The notes under the pieces: model-generated | Database searches by the model: none | What the model was told of the DNA's origin: nothing | What the model saw: only the letters and a program-made list of their open reading frames with translations | DNA from: Anaerofustis sp. | Lineage (GTDB): Bacteria; Bacillota; Clostridia; Eubacteriales; Anaerofustaceae | Assembly (NCBI RefSeq): GCF_019420015.1 | Contig: NZ_JAHZIA010000008.1 | Location: 256,899 to 320,898, forward strand | DNA length: 64,000 nucleotides | Direction: 5' to 3' | Shown here: one piece after another, positions 26,501-36,239 of the stretch | Position numbering within the stretch: the first letter of the stretch is position 1 | Layout of the letters: every line of letters begins with the position of its first letter | Made by a program: the position numbers and the translations under genes

Positions 26501-26980
26501 TTATTCAACTTCAAATTCTTTGTATATTTGTTTTAAAGCTTCTTTTGCTTTATCTTTTTCAATCACACATGATATTTTAACTTCGCTTGTAGAAATCATT
26601 TGAATATTTACGCCTTTTTCGTATAAAGCTTTAAAAACCCTACTTGCAACTTGTGTGCTTGCAACCATTCCAGAACCGATAACAGAAAGCTTTGCTACCC
26701 CTTTATCATAAAGTACTTTTGTAGCCCCTACTTCAATGGCAAAATCACTGGTTATTTTAAACGCTTTTTCAAATTCATCTGTAGGTACCGTAAATGTAAT
26801 ATCATTTACCTGACTTCTGTTAACATTCTGTGTTATACTTTCAATCTTAATTCCTTCGTTAGCTATATTGCTAAATAAATTAAAAGCAATACCCGGTTTA
26901 TCGGGAACTTCCATTACTGATATTTTTGCAATATCTTCATCAACTGTTATGGCCTTTATTATACTATCATCTTTTCTCAT
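26501..26980 (-). CDS. stand-alone aspartokinase-type double ACT protein
   Basis: A protein of 159 aa with two ACT domains (about 17-78 and 96-159). The sequence follows the regulatory half of aspartokinase: VMEVPDKPGIAFNLFSNIANEGIKIESI, then NDITFTVP, and VIGSGMVASTQVASRVFKALYEKGVNIQMISTSEVKISCVI. No kinase catalytic domain is attached or adjacent. In the LysC families this region binds lysine or threonine. It follows hom by 24 bp with GGAGAAGG, so a role in feedback control of the aspartate pathway, possibly by partnering hom or a distant aspartokinase, is inferred. Confidence 0.85.
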   Translation of the reverse strand: MRKDDSIIKAITVDEDIAKISVMEVPDKPGIAFNLFSNIANEGIKIESITQNVNRSQVNDITFTVPTDEFEKAFKITSDFAIEVGATKVLYDKGVAKLSVIGSGMVASTQVASRVFKALYEKGVNIQMISTSEVKISCVIEKDKAKEALKQIYKEFEVE

Positions 26981-27004
26981 AGTGTCTACCTTCTCCTATA
27001 CTTA

Positions 27005-28246
27005 TTATAATATATCCTCAATTATTCTTGCGTAAAATACATCTTCGGTAACATGTGATAATCTATCACAAAGATTACTCATAAATTCACCGGTCATTTC
27101 GTTTGTGAACAAGAAGATTTTTCCGTCTTCATAAGACAAATTTATGTTATCTATATTTCTGTAAATTATATCTACAGCTTTTGCAAATTCTGTTTCGCTG
27201 TTTACAGAAACTCTGAGATAAAATTTATTTTTATATCTTTCGATACCGCAGCTTTTATATTCATTTTCAAATTTCAAATGAGTATAGTCATGGACAGATT
27301 TTGTAAGAACCTTTATTACATCCGCCACAACTGCATTTGCAGTAGCTTCTTTGCCGGCTCCTCTGCCTAAAAACGATAATTGTCCAATTATATTACCGTT
27401 AATGTTTATTACGTTATATTCGTCATTTACATTACTCGTAACCAAATCTTTACCTATAAGAACAGGAGTAACGCTTGCACCGAATGTATCATCTTCATAA
27501 AGCTCACTCTCTGCCATATATTTAAATACATAACCAAACTCGTCTGCCACTTTAATATCGGCCAAAGATATATTCCTTACTGTTCTGGTATATACATCGT
27601 CATTATCTATATATGCACCGTAACAAAGGGATGAAAGTATTGTAAGCTTTCTAGATATATCGAAGCCGTCTACATCAGCAGTTGGATCTGCTTCTGCAAA
27701 TCCCATATCTTGAGCGATTTTTAATACATCATCAAAATCCATTTCATCCTTTGTCATTTTAGAAAGAATAAAATTTGTTGTACCGTTTAAAATACCTTGG
27801 ACTTTGTTGATTTTATTAATCTTTATAGTATCGATAATGGATTCTATAATAGGAATTCCACCTCCTACCGAAGCTTCGAAAAGAAGAGTAACACCGTTTT
27901 CTTTTGCAATATTCAAAAGTTCTTCCATATGTTTAGATATAATCTCTTTATTTGCGGTTACAACATCCTTCTTCTTTTCTAAAGCAGTCTTTATAGCCGG
28001 ATACTCTTGATCATAGCTACCCATTACTGCAACAATAAGAGATATTTCTTCATCATTTAAAATTTCATCTACATCACTCGTAAGTAACTCGTTTGGAATA
28101 CCTTCTCTCTCTTTTGAGGTATCTCTTACCAGGATTTTTTTTATTGTGTAATCATCCTGTTCAAAGAAGTTTCCTTTTTTTTCGTTTATTATTTCATATA
28201 CGCCTGTACCTACGGTTCCACATCCTAATAATCCTATTTTAGACAT
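27005..28246 (-). CDS. hom: homoserine dehydrogenase
   Basis: A protein of 413 aa. The NAD(P)-binding domain begins with GLLGCGTVGTGVYEII. The catalytic region contains TANKE, FEASVGGGIPIIE and GILNGTTNFILSKM, and the substrate-binding Lys/Asp lies near FAEADPTADVDGFD. A C-terminal ACT-like domain (about 345-413) would give feedback control by threonine. It reduces aspartate semialdehyde to homoserine. GGAG precedes the ATG. No thrB or thrC lies alongside, only the double-ACT gene downstream. Confidence 0.95.
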   Translation of the reverse strand: MSKIGLLGCGTVGTGVYEIINEKKGNFFEQDDYTIKKILVRDTSKEREGIPNELLTSDVDEILNDEEISLIVAVMGSYDQEYPAIKTALEKKKDVVTANKEIISKHMEELLNIAKENGVTLLFEASVGGGIPIIESIIDTIKINKINKVQGILNGTTNFILSKMTKDEMDFDDVLKIAQDMGFAEADPTADVDGFDISRKLTILSSLCYGAYIDNDDVYTRTVRNISLADIKVADEFGYVFKYMAESELYEDDTFGASVTPVLIGKDLVTSNVNDEYNVININGNIIGQLSFLGRGAGKEATANAVVADVIKVLTKSVHDYTHLKFENEYKSCGIERYKNKFYLRVSVNSETEFAKAVDIIYRNIDNINLSYEDGKIFLFTNEMTGEFMSNLCDRLSHVTEDVFYARIIEDIL

Positions 28247-28286
28247 TTATTTTCTCCTATTTATGTTTAGCGTTTATATATGTACT

Positions 28287-28318
28287 AAAATCTACGACTC
28301 AAAAAAGCCGTAGATTTT
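28287..28318 (-). terminator. hairpin between rpoC and hom
   Basis: AAAATCTACG and CGTAGATTTT pair around a 12-nt loop just downstream of the rpoC stop. The following T-run is short, so termination may be partial and some read-through into hom is possible. Confidence 0.55.
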
Positions 28319-28328
28319 AAATTATTAT

Positions 28329-31300
28329 TTATATTTCTTCGGTTGTATCTTCTGTATCAAAAGACATTGAATCCTCATTCAAGTCATCTTCTTCTATGTC
28401 GTGAACCGTTAAATTTTCATCCATACCAAAAGAATTCTCACTATTTGTATCGTTCAATTCATCCAATATTTCTTTTAAAAGATCATCATCGTCTTTATTT
28501 TTAACAAGCTCAAGATCATACTTTTTAATACCGGTACCTGCAGGAATCAATTTACCAAGAATAATATTTTCTTTAAGACCTAGTAAAGGATCGACTTTAC
28601 CTTGGATAGCAGCATCCGTAAGAACTTTTGTTGTTTCTTGGAATGAAGCAGCAGATAAGAACGAAGATGTTGAAAGTGATGCTTTCGTAATACCAAGAAG
28701 TTTTCTTACTCCACTCGCCTCTTCTTTACCTTCTTTTCTTGCTTTTTCATTTGCATTTTCAAATTCAAAAATATCAACGCTTGTTCCAGGAAGAAGATCT
28801 GTTTCTCCAGAATCCGTAACCTCATATTTTCTAAGCATTTGTCTTATTATAATTTCAACATGCTTATCCGAAATATGAACCCCTTGATATCTGTATACCT
28901 TTTGTACTTCAGTTAAGATATATTTCTGAACTCCGTCCACACCTTTAATTCTAAGAAGATCTTCAGGATAAATACTACCTTCGGTGATTTCATCTCCGGC
29001 AGCGATTTTATCTGATTGTCTTACTTTTACTCTTGCTCCGTAAGGTATATCATATTCGAAAACTTCGCCGTTTTCATTATTCATTACTATAACCTTGCTG
29101 TGGCCGTCTTCTTCTGTAATTTCTACTACACCGTCAATATCTGATATTATCGCTTGACCTTTTGGTCTTCTAGCTTCAAATAGCTCTTCAATTCTAGGAA
29201 GACCTTGAGTAATATCTTCTGCAGAAGCAACACCACCGGTATGGAATGTACGCATTGTAAGCTGAGTACCCGGTTCCCCAATAGACTGTGCGGCAATAGT
29301 TCCTACAGCCTCACCAACACTTACAGTCTTCATGCTGGTTAAATCCACACCGTAACACTTAGCACAAACACCTATTTTACTCTTACAGTTAAATACCGCT
29401 CTGATATTTACTTTTTCAATACCGCTGTCTACTATTGTTTTCGCTTTATCAGAAGTGATTAGTTCGTTTTTATTTACGATTACTTCTCCTGTACTAGGAT
29501 TTATTACATCTTCAAAAGCATATCTTCCGCTAATTCTTTCTTCAAGGTCTTCAATGATATCATTACCAACTTTAATAGCAGTAACTTCATAACCTTGTTC
29601 GGTTCCGCAATCCTCTTCTTTAATTATCTGATCTTGACTTACATCAACAAGTCTTCTCGTCAAATAACCAGAATCGGCTGTTCTAAGAGCAGTATCCGCA
29701 AGACCTTTTCTTGCACCGTGAGAAGAAATAAAGAATTCAAGTACATCAAGTCCTTCACGGAAGTTTGAACGTATAGGAAGTTCAATAATATCCCCACTAG
29801 GAGATGCCATAAGCCCCCTCATTCCGGCAAGCTGTCTGATTTGGTTTCTGCTACCTCTGGCTCCTGAGTCAGCCATCATATTGATTGGATTGAATGGGTC
29901 AAGATTATCAAGTAACGCATTTGTTACAAGATTTGTGGTTTCATTCCAAATATCAATAACTTCTCTTTTTCTTTCTGCCTCGGTAATCATACCTCTTTTG
30001 TATTTTTTAAGTACTTTTTCTACTTTTTCATCCGCTTCATCAAGCAATTGATGCTTAACATCAGGAACTTCCATATCAGAAATACTTACAGTTACGGCAG
30101 CTTTAGTAGAATAAGTAAAGCCCATTTTCTTTATGTCATCAAGAACCATAGATGTCTTTGCGGCACCATGTCTTGTAAAACATTTATATACAATCTCAGA
30201 CAATACTTTCTTGTCAACGACTTTATCAATTTCAAGTTTAAACATATCCGCAGGAGTTTCTCTTACGACAAAGCCTAAATCTTGAGGAATAATTTGGTTA
30301 AATAAAAATCTTCCGACAGTAGATTCCACAACTTTTACATGTTCTTTACCGTCGATTATTTTCTTCATTCTGACTTTTACGTTTGCATGAAGTTCAACTT
30401 CTTTATTGTAATATGCCATTTCAAGTTCAGAAATTGAAGAAAATGCTTTTCCTTCACCTTTTTGATTATCTTGTGTGATGGTCAAATAATAAGATCCCAA
30501 AATCATATCCTGAGTAGGCGAAACTACAGGAGAGCCGTCTTGCGGTTTTAATATATTATAAGCGGCAAGCATTAAAAATCTCGCTTCTGCCTGTGCTTCA
30601 ACACTTAAAGGAACATGAACTGCCATTTGGTCACCGTCAAAGTCCGCATTAAATGCAGTACAAACAAGAGGATGAAGTTTAATCGCTCTGCCTTCAACCA
30701 AAATCGGTTCAAATGCTTGAATACCAAGTCTATGAAGAGTAGGTGCACGGTTAAGCAAAACCGGATGATCTTTGATTACATCATCAAGAACATCCCAAAC
30801 TTCAGGACTTTGTCTTTCAACCATTCTTTTAGCTGATTTTATATTCAAAGAATGCTTTCTTTTTACAAGCTCTCTCATTATAAACGGTTTAAATAGCTCT
30901 ATCGCCATTTCTTTAGGCAAACCACATTGATACATTTTAAGTTCAGGTCCTACTACGATAACAGAACGTCCCGAATAGTCAACCCTTTTACCAAGTAAGT
31001 TTTGTCTAAATCTACCTTGCTTACCTTTAAGCATATCAGAAAGAGAACGAAGAGGTCTGTTTCCAGGTCCGGTTACAGGTCTTCCCCTTCTTCCATTGTC
31101 TATTAAAGCATCTACTGCTTCTTGAAGCATTCTTTTTTCGTTTTGAACAATAATATCAGGAGCATTAAGTTCAAGTAATCTCTTAAGTCTGTTATTTCTG
31201 TTAATAACTCTTCTGTATAAATCGTTCAAATCACTTGTAGCATATCTTCCGCCGTCAAGCATAACCATAGGTCTGAGTTCCGGTGGAATTACAGGAATAA

Positions 31301-32036
31301 CTTCAAGAACCATATCTTGAGGGTTATTGTTAGAATTTTTAAAATCTTCTACAATTTTTAACTTCTTTATTGCTTTTGTTTTCTTTTGTCTGGTAGTTTC
31401 CGTAGCTATAATTTGCTTTAACTCTTTGCTCTCTTTTTCAAGATCCACTTGCCCAAGCAAATCTTGTACAGCTTCGGCACCTATTTTGGCTGTAAACTCA
31501 TTTCCATAAATTTGTCTGTATTCTTTATATTCGGTTTCGGTTAACACGGTCTTTTCGTCAAGAGGTGTATTGCCCGGATCCGTAACAACATAAGCAGCAA
31601 AATAAATAATTCTTTCAAGCTCTTTAGGTGACATTTCAAGAAGTAGACCTATTCTGCTAGGAATACCTTTAAAATACCAGATATGTGTAACAGGGGCAGC
31701 CAAAGCTATATGCCCCATTCTTTCTCTTCTTACTTTTGATTTTGTAAGTTCAACACCGCATCTGTCACAAATTACGCCTTTATATCTTATTTGTTTGTAT
31801 TTTCCACAGTAACATTCATAATCCTTGGTCGGTCCGAATATTTTTTCACAGAATAAACCATCTTTTTCGGGTTTAGAGGTTCTGTAGTTTATAGTTTCGG
31901 GTTTTTTAACTTCACCATATGACCAGTCAAGAATTTTTTCTTTAGATGCCAGACCTATTTGAATTGATTTAAAATCAATATCACCCATATTTGTATTTTC
32001 TTTTTTATCTATATTTACATCGTTAAATTCTTTCAA
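28329..32036 (-). CDS. rpoC: DNA-directed RNA polymerase subunit beta'
   Basis: A protein of 1235 aa. The N-terminal zinc site is CYCGKYK...ICDRCG, the catalytic Mg-binding motif is NADFDGDQMAVH, and the second zinc region is CGTEQGY...CKSKIGVCAKCYG. The C-terminal 55 residues are strongly acidic (DDDDLLKEILDEL... to DTEDTTEEI). The start is a TTG at 32036 with GGGAGG 8 nt upstream; the next ATG (MGDIDFKS) has no site. It follows rpoB by 44 bp in one operon. Confidence 0.97.
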   Translation of the reverse strand: MKEFNDVNIDKKENTNMGDIDFKSIQIGLASKEKILDWSYGEVKKPETINYRTSKPEKDGLFCEKIFGPTKDYECYCGKYKQIRYKGVICDRCGVELTKSKVRRERMGHIALAAPVTHIWYFKGIPSRIGLLLEMSPKELERIIYFAAYVVTDPGNTPLDEKTVLTETEYKEYRQIYGNEFTAKIGAEAVQDLLGQVDLEKESKELKQIIATETTRQKKTKAIKKLKIVEDFKNSNNNPQDMVLEVIPVIPPELRPMVMLDGGRYATSDLNDLYRRVINRNNRLKRLLELNAPDIIVQNEKRMLQEAVDALIDNGRRGRPVTGPGNRPLRSLSDMLKGKQGRFRQNLLGKRVDYSGRSVIVVGPELKMYQCGLPKEMAIELFKPFIMRELVKRKHSLNIKSAKRMVERQSPEVWDVLDDVIKDHPVLLNRAPTLHRLGIQAFEPILVEGRAIKLHPLVCTAFNADFDGDQMAVHVPLSVEAQAEARFLMLAAYNILKPQDGSPVVSPTQDMILGSYYLTITQDNQKGEGKAFSSISELEMAYYNKEVELHANVKVRMKKIIDGKEHVKVVESTVGRFLFNQIIPQDLGFVVRETPADMFKLEIDKVVDKKVLSEIVYKCFTRHGAAKTSMVLDDIKKMGFTYSTKAAVTVSISDMEVPDVKHQLLDEADEKVEKVLKKYKRGMITEAERKREVIDIWNETTNLVTNALLDNLDPFNPINMMADSGARGSRNQIRQLAGMRGLMASPSGDIIELPIRSNFREGLDVLEFFISSHGARKGLADTALRTADSGYLTRRLVDVSQDQIIKEEDCGTEQGYEVTAIKVGNDIIEDLEERISGRYAFEDVINPSTGEVIVNKNELITSDKAKTIVDSGIEKVNIRAVFNCKSKIGVCAKCYGVDLTSMKTVSVGEAVGTIAAQSIGEPGTQLTMRTFHTGGVASAEDITQGLPRIEELFEARRPKGQAIISDIDGVVEITEEDGHSKVIVMNNENGEVFEYDIPYGARVKVRQSDKIAAGDEITEGSIYPEDLLRIKGVDGVQKYILTEVQKVYRYQGVHISDKHVEIIIRQMLRKYEVTDSGETDLLPGTSVDIFEFENANEKARKEGKEEASGVRKLLGITKASLSTSSFLSAASFQETTKVLTDAAIQGKVDPLLGLKENIILGKLIPAGTGIKKYDLELVKNKDDDDLLKEILDELNDTNSENSFGMDENLTVHDIEEDDLNEDSMSFDTEDTTEEI

Positions 32037-32080
32037 GGAATGTACCTCCCAAATATATTTTCCTTTATAAGTAATTTATT

Positions 32081-35000
32081 TTATAAAAATTCTTCATCTT
32101 CGATATCATCTTCATCAGAACTTAAAATATCACTATCAAGGAAATCTAAATCTTCGCTGTTGATGTTCTCTTTTGATTCTGCAAAGGCATTATCATTCAT
32201 TTCATCAAATACAACTTCGTCTTCCAAAACTTCACTGAACTGTGTATCTGCACCGTCTTCGACTTGTTCTAAATCAGTAACCAAATCAGAATCAACATCA
32301 TCCCTTATTTCGATGATTTCATTTCTTTCGCCAAGAACATTTACATCCAAACATAAGCTTTGGAATTCTTTAATGAGAACTTTGAATGACTCAGGAACAC
32401 CCGCTTTAGGGATATTTTCTCCTTTAATAATAGATTCATAAGTCTTAACCCTACCCGAAACGTCGTCACTCTTAACGGTAAGTATTTCTTGTAGTGTATG
32501 AGCAGCTCCGTATGCTTCAAGCGCCCAAACTTCCATTTCCCCGAATCTCTGACCGCCCATTTGAGCCTTACCTCCAAGAGGCTGTTGTGTAACAAGAGAG
32601 TAAGGACCGGTTGCTCTGGCATGCATTTTCTCATCAACTATATGATGTAATCTTAACATGTACATGTACCCTACGGTTACTCTGTTATCAAAAGGCTCTC
32701 CTGTTCTTCCGTCGTAAAGTTGTACCTTTCCGTCAGGGTCACATCCTGCCTGTTCAAGAAGTTCCATAATATCTTCTTCTTTTGCACCGTCAAATACAGG
32801 TGTTGCAATATTCCATCCAAGCTCTTTACAAGCTCTTCCAAGATGAACTTCAAGAACCTGCCCTATATTCATACGAGACGGTACCCCCATAGGTGAAAGA
32901 AGTATTTCAAGAGGAGTTCCGTCAGGTAAAAACGGCATATCTTCTTCAGGAACAACTCGGCTTATAACACCTTTGTTACCATGACGTCCGGCCATTTTAT
33001 CTCCGACTTGGATTTTTCTTTTTATTGCAATATAAACTCTTACAAGTTTATTTACATTCGGCTTTAATTCATCACCGTTTTCTTTTGTATATACTTTAAC
33101 GTCTACTACGACACCTTTTTCCCCATGAGGAACTTTAAGCGAAGTATCTCTTACTTCTCTTGCTTTTTCACCGAAAATAGCACGTAATAGTTTTTCTTCC
33201 GCAGTAGGATCACTTTCTCCTTTCGGAGTAACCTTTCCTACAAGTATATCGTCAGATTTTACTTCCGCACCTACTCTTATAACCCCTCTCTCGTCAAGGT
33301 TTCTCAGTGCGTCTTCTCCGACATTAGGAATATCTCTCGTAATTTCTTCGCTTCCGAGTTTCGTTTCTTTTGCTTCACAGTCAAATTCTTCTATATGAAT
33401 TGATGTAAGAGCATCTTCTTTTACAAGTTTTTCATTTATTATAATCGCATCTTCGTAGTTATAACCTTCCCAAGTCATAAATCCGATTAATATATTTCTA
33501 CCAAGTGATAAATCCCCATTTTCTGTCGATGGTCCATCGGCAATAACTTCGCCTTTTTTAACTCTGTCGCCAAGTTTAACAATAGGAATTTGATTAATAC
33601 AGGTATTTTGGTTTGTTCTCTTATATTTAAGTAATTTATATTTTACATTTTGTTTTGTATCATCATCGGTGATGATAATTTCCGTAGCAGTAACCCTTTT
33701 AACAACTCCGTCAACTTCACTTACCACACAAACACCACTGTCTTTTGCAGCTCTGTGTTCTATCCCTGTGGCAACCATAGGAGCCTGAGGTTTTAGAAGC
33801 GGAACAGCCTGACGCTGCATGTTCGCACCCATTAAGGCTCTGTTAGCATCGTCATTTTCAAGGAAAGGAATCATACTTGTAGCAACAGAAACGATTTGTT
33901 TAGGAGAAATATCCATATAATCAACTTTTTCTTTTTCTACCGTAACGAAATCTCTTTCCACACCTGCTCTACCGGTTACCTTCTTATGCTTAAATGTACC
34001 GTCATCCATCAAAGGCTCATTGGCTTGAGCTATTGTGTACTTACCTTCTTCATCAGCAGGGATATATTCAATATCTCCTGTTACTCTGCCGTCAACTACT
34101 TTTCTGTAAGGAGTTTCTATAAAGCCATATTTGTTTACTCTCGAATACGTAGCAAGTGAACCGATAAGACCGATATTAGGACCTTCAGGGGTTTCAATAG
34201 GACAAACCCTTCCGTAATGAGAATGGTGAACGTCTCTTACTTCAAATCCGGCTCTGTCTCTTGATAACCCGCCTGGACCAAGGGCAGAATATCTTCTCTT
34301 ATGTGTAAGCTCTCCGAGTGGGTTCGTTTGATCCATAAATTGCGATAGCTGAGAAGAACCGAAAAATTCTTTCAAAGCCGCATTCACGGGCTTAACATTA
34401 ACAAGACTTGAAGGAGTTACTTCTTCCGGATCGAAAGAAATCATTCTTTCTTTTACGGTTCTTTCTAGTCTTGACAATCCGATTCTGAATTGGTTTTGCA
34501 ACAATTCACCGACAGAACGTATTCTTCTGTTTCCTAAATGGTCAATATCATCAAGAGTTCCTATACCGTGGTCAAATCCGAGATTATAACTTATTGATGC
34601 ATAAATATCTTCAACGGTAATATGTTTTGGAAGAAGCTCACTCATTCTGAGCTTTATCTGTTCCTTTTTCTCTTCATTTGAAATTTCTGATTCCAAAATT
34701 TCATTTAAAACTTTAAAGTTAACCATTTCGTCTATATTAAGGTCACTTACGTCAAAAGGAAGTTCATATTTATTAATATCAACAACTCCGTTACCTATAA
34801 CCTTAAAGCCTTTATCTTCAGAAACTTTAACCTCAACAGTATTAATACCGCTGTTTTGAATTTCCCATGCAGTTTTTTCATCTATAATTTCATCTTTGTT
34901 TACCAATATTTCGCCCGTTAGAGGGTTAACTATATCTTTAAATGCATATTGTCCAGTAATTCTTGTAGCCAGTGCTAATTTTTTATTTAATTTAAATCTT

Positions 35001-35818
35001 CCGACCATCATAAGGTCATATCTTCTTTGGTCAAAGAACATAGGGATAAATAAACCCTTTGCCGAATCGACACTTTCGGGTTCTCCCGGTCTTAATTTTT
35101 TATATATTTCAATAAGACCTTCATCTACATTTGTTGAAGAGTCTTTTTCAAATGTTGTCATTAATCTTTTTTCTTCACCGAAAAAGTCAATAATTTCTTC
35201 ATTTGTACCAAGTCCCAAAGCTCTTATCAAAACTGTTATAGGAACTTTTTTGGTTCTGTCTACCCTTGCGTACAAACAATCGCTTGCATCGCTTTCATAT
35301 TCAAGCCATGCACCTCTGTTAGGGATAATTTGTCCGTTATATAATTCTTTACCGTATTTATCTCTTTCTACCGAGAAATATGCTCCCGGAGAACGGATAA
35401 GCTGGCTTACGATAACCCTTTCGGCTCCATTTATAATAAATGTACCGGTCTTTGTCATAAGAGGGAAGTCCGCCATAAAAACATGCTGTTCCCTTACATC
35501 TTTTATTTCGCCGTCTTCTTTTACAACAAGTCTAACTTTCACTTTTAAAGAAGCAGAATAATTCGTTTTTCTTTCTTTACATTCTTCAACTTCATATTTA
35601 GGGGTATCGTCCAAGATGTAATCAACAAATTCAAGTATAAGATTTTCACTTGGATCGCTGATTGGGAATACATCTAAAAAGGCTTCTCTTAACCCTTCTT
35701 CGATAAACCACTTGTATGAGTCTGTCTGAATAGAAATCAAATTAGGCATTTCCATAACATCTTTGATTTTGGAAAAACTCATTCTTTCTCTTCTACCAAT
35801 TTTCTCTGGATGAATCAC
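32081..35818 (-). CDS. rpoB: DNA-directed RNA polymerase subunit beta
   Basis: A protein of 1245 aa, with a start at GTG 35818 giving MIHPEKIGRRERMSFS, in register with other clostridial RpoB. AAGGAG lies 9 nt upstream; in-frame ATGs at 35845 and 35854 have none. The rifampicin region reads SSQLSQFMDQTNPLGELTHKRRYSALGPGGLSRDRAGFEVRDVH with the wild-type Asp, His and Ser residues. The C-terminal 75 residues are highly acidic (EVLEDEVVFDE..., SDEDDIEDEEFL). Unlike the usual rplJ-rplL-rpoB order, no ribosomal protein genes precede it here; it has its own promoter. Confidence 0.97.
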   Translation of the reverse strand: MIHPEKIGRRERMSFSKIKDVMEMPNLISIQTDSYKWFIEEGLREAFLDVFPISDPSENLILEFVDYILDDTPKYEVEECKERKTNYSASLKVKVRLVVKEDGEIKDVREQHVFMADFPLMTKTGTFIINGAERVIVSQLIRSPGAYFSVERDKYGKELYNGQIIPNRGAWLEYESDASDCLYARVDRTKKVPITVLIRALGLGTNEEIIDFFGEEKRLMTTFEKDSSTNVDEGLIEIYKKLRPGEPESVDSAKGLFIPMFFDQRRYDLMMVGRFKLNKKLALATRITGQYAFKDIVNPLTGEILVNKDEIIDEKTAWEIQNSGINTVEVKVSEDKGFKVIGNGVVDINKYELPFDVSDLNIDEMVNFKVLNEILESEISNEEKKEQIKLRMSELLPKHITVEDIYASISYNLGFDHGIGTLDDIDHLGNRRIRSVGELLQNQFRIGLSRLERTVKERMISFDPEEVTPSSLVNVKPVNAALKEFFGSSQLSQFMDQTNPLGELTHKRRYSALGPGGLSRDRAGFEVRDVHHSHYGRVCPIETPEGPNIGLIGSLATYSRVNKYGFIETPYRKVVDGRVTGDIEYIPADEEGKYTIAQANEPLMDDGTFKHKKVTGRAGVERDFVTVEKEKVDYMDISPKQIVSVATSMIPFLENDDANRALMGANMQRQAVPLLKPQAPMVATGIEHRAAKDSGVCVVSEVDGVVKRVTATEIIITDDDTKQNVKYKLLKYKRTNQNTCINQIPIVKLGDRVKKGEVIADGPSTENGDLSLGRNILIGFMTWEGYNYEDAIIINEKLVKEDALTSIHIEEFDCEAKETKLGSEEITRDIPNVGEDALRNLDERGVIRVGAEVKSDDILVGKVTPKGESDPTAEEKLLRAIFGEKAREVRDTSLKVPHGEKGVVVDVKVYTKENGDELKPNVNKLVRVYIAIKRKIQVGDKMAGRHGNKGVISRVVPEEDMPFLPDGTPLEILLSPMGVPSRMNIGQVLEVHLGRACKELGWNIATPVFDGAKEEDIMELLEQAGCDPDGKVQLYDGRTGEPFDNRVTVGYMYMLRLHHIVDEKMHARATGPYSLVTQQPLGGKAQMGGQRFGEMEVWALEAYGAAHTLQEILTVKSDDVSGRVKTYESIIKGENIPKAGVPESFKVLIKEFQSLCLDVNVLGERNEIIEIRDDVDSDLVTDLEQVEDGADTQFSEVLEDEVVFDEMNDNAFAESKENINSEDLDFLDSDILSSDEDDIEDEEFL

Positions 35819-35847
35819 TGTACCACTCTCCTTAATTTTAAACATGA

Positions 35848-35905
35848 AAAACACAGCAAAATTATCTTATTTCAAATAAAAGATTCACTCAATTTGCTGT
35901 TATTT
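35848..35905 (-). promoter_or_regulatory. leader hairpin upstream of rpoB
   Basis: On the minus strand ACAGCAAA and TTTGCTGT can pair around a 30-nt interior that itself holds an imperfect dyad, and the structure is followed by GTTTTT. It lies in the ~150-nt leader between the promoter and the GTG start and could act as an attenuator. Confidence 0.4.
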
Positions 35906-35972
35906 CCTCCGTCCTAAACTGCATAAAATCAACACAAATTTTAGGCTTGTTTTGTATTTTCAGTAATTTAAT

Positions 35973-36001
35973 ATTTTAGCAAAAGAACACAAATAAGTCA
36001 A
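35973..36001 (-). promoter_or_regulatory. promoter of rpoBC
   Basis: TTGACT (36001-35996) and TAAAAT (35978-35973) are 17 nt apart. Transcription from about 35966 gives a leader of about 150 nt. The remainder of the 421-bp gap between rpoB and radA is AT-rich. Confidence 0.75.
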
Positions 36002-36239
36002 GGGTAACAAAAGAAAAATATCAATTTTTTTCCAATTTTATCGCCCTTTTTCAGCTCTTTTAACTTATATTATCTTTTTTTATTTTATCATAAAATTACA
36101 AGTTATTTTAATAAAAATTTTATAATACACTAAATTTTTATTAATTGAGCAAATATTTATGAAAAAAATGACTGTTATGATATAATTTTTTATAATCAAT
36201 TATTATTTTAAATAAAAAAACAGCAAAGAGGATAGAATT

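Noticed and set aside
32081..35818. Rifampicin-resistance substitutions in RpoB
   Set aside because: The residues of the resistance cluster that I can read (SQFMDQTN, LTHKRRYSALGPGGLSRDRAG) appear wild type.
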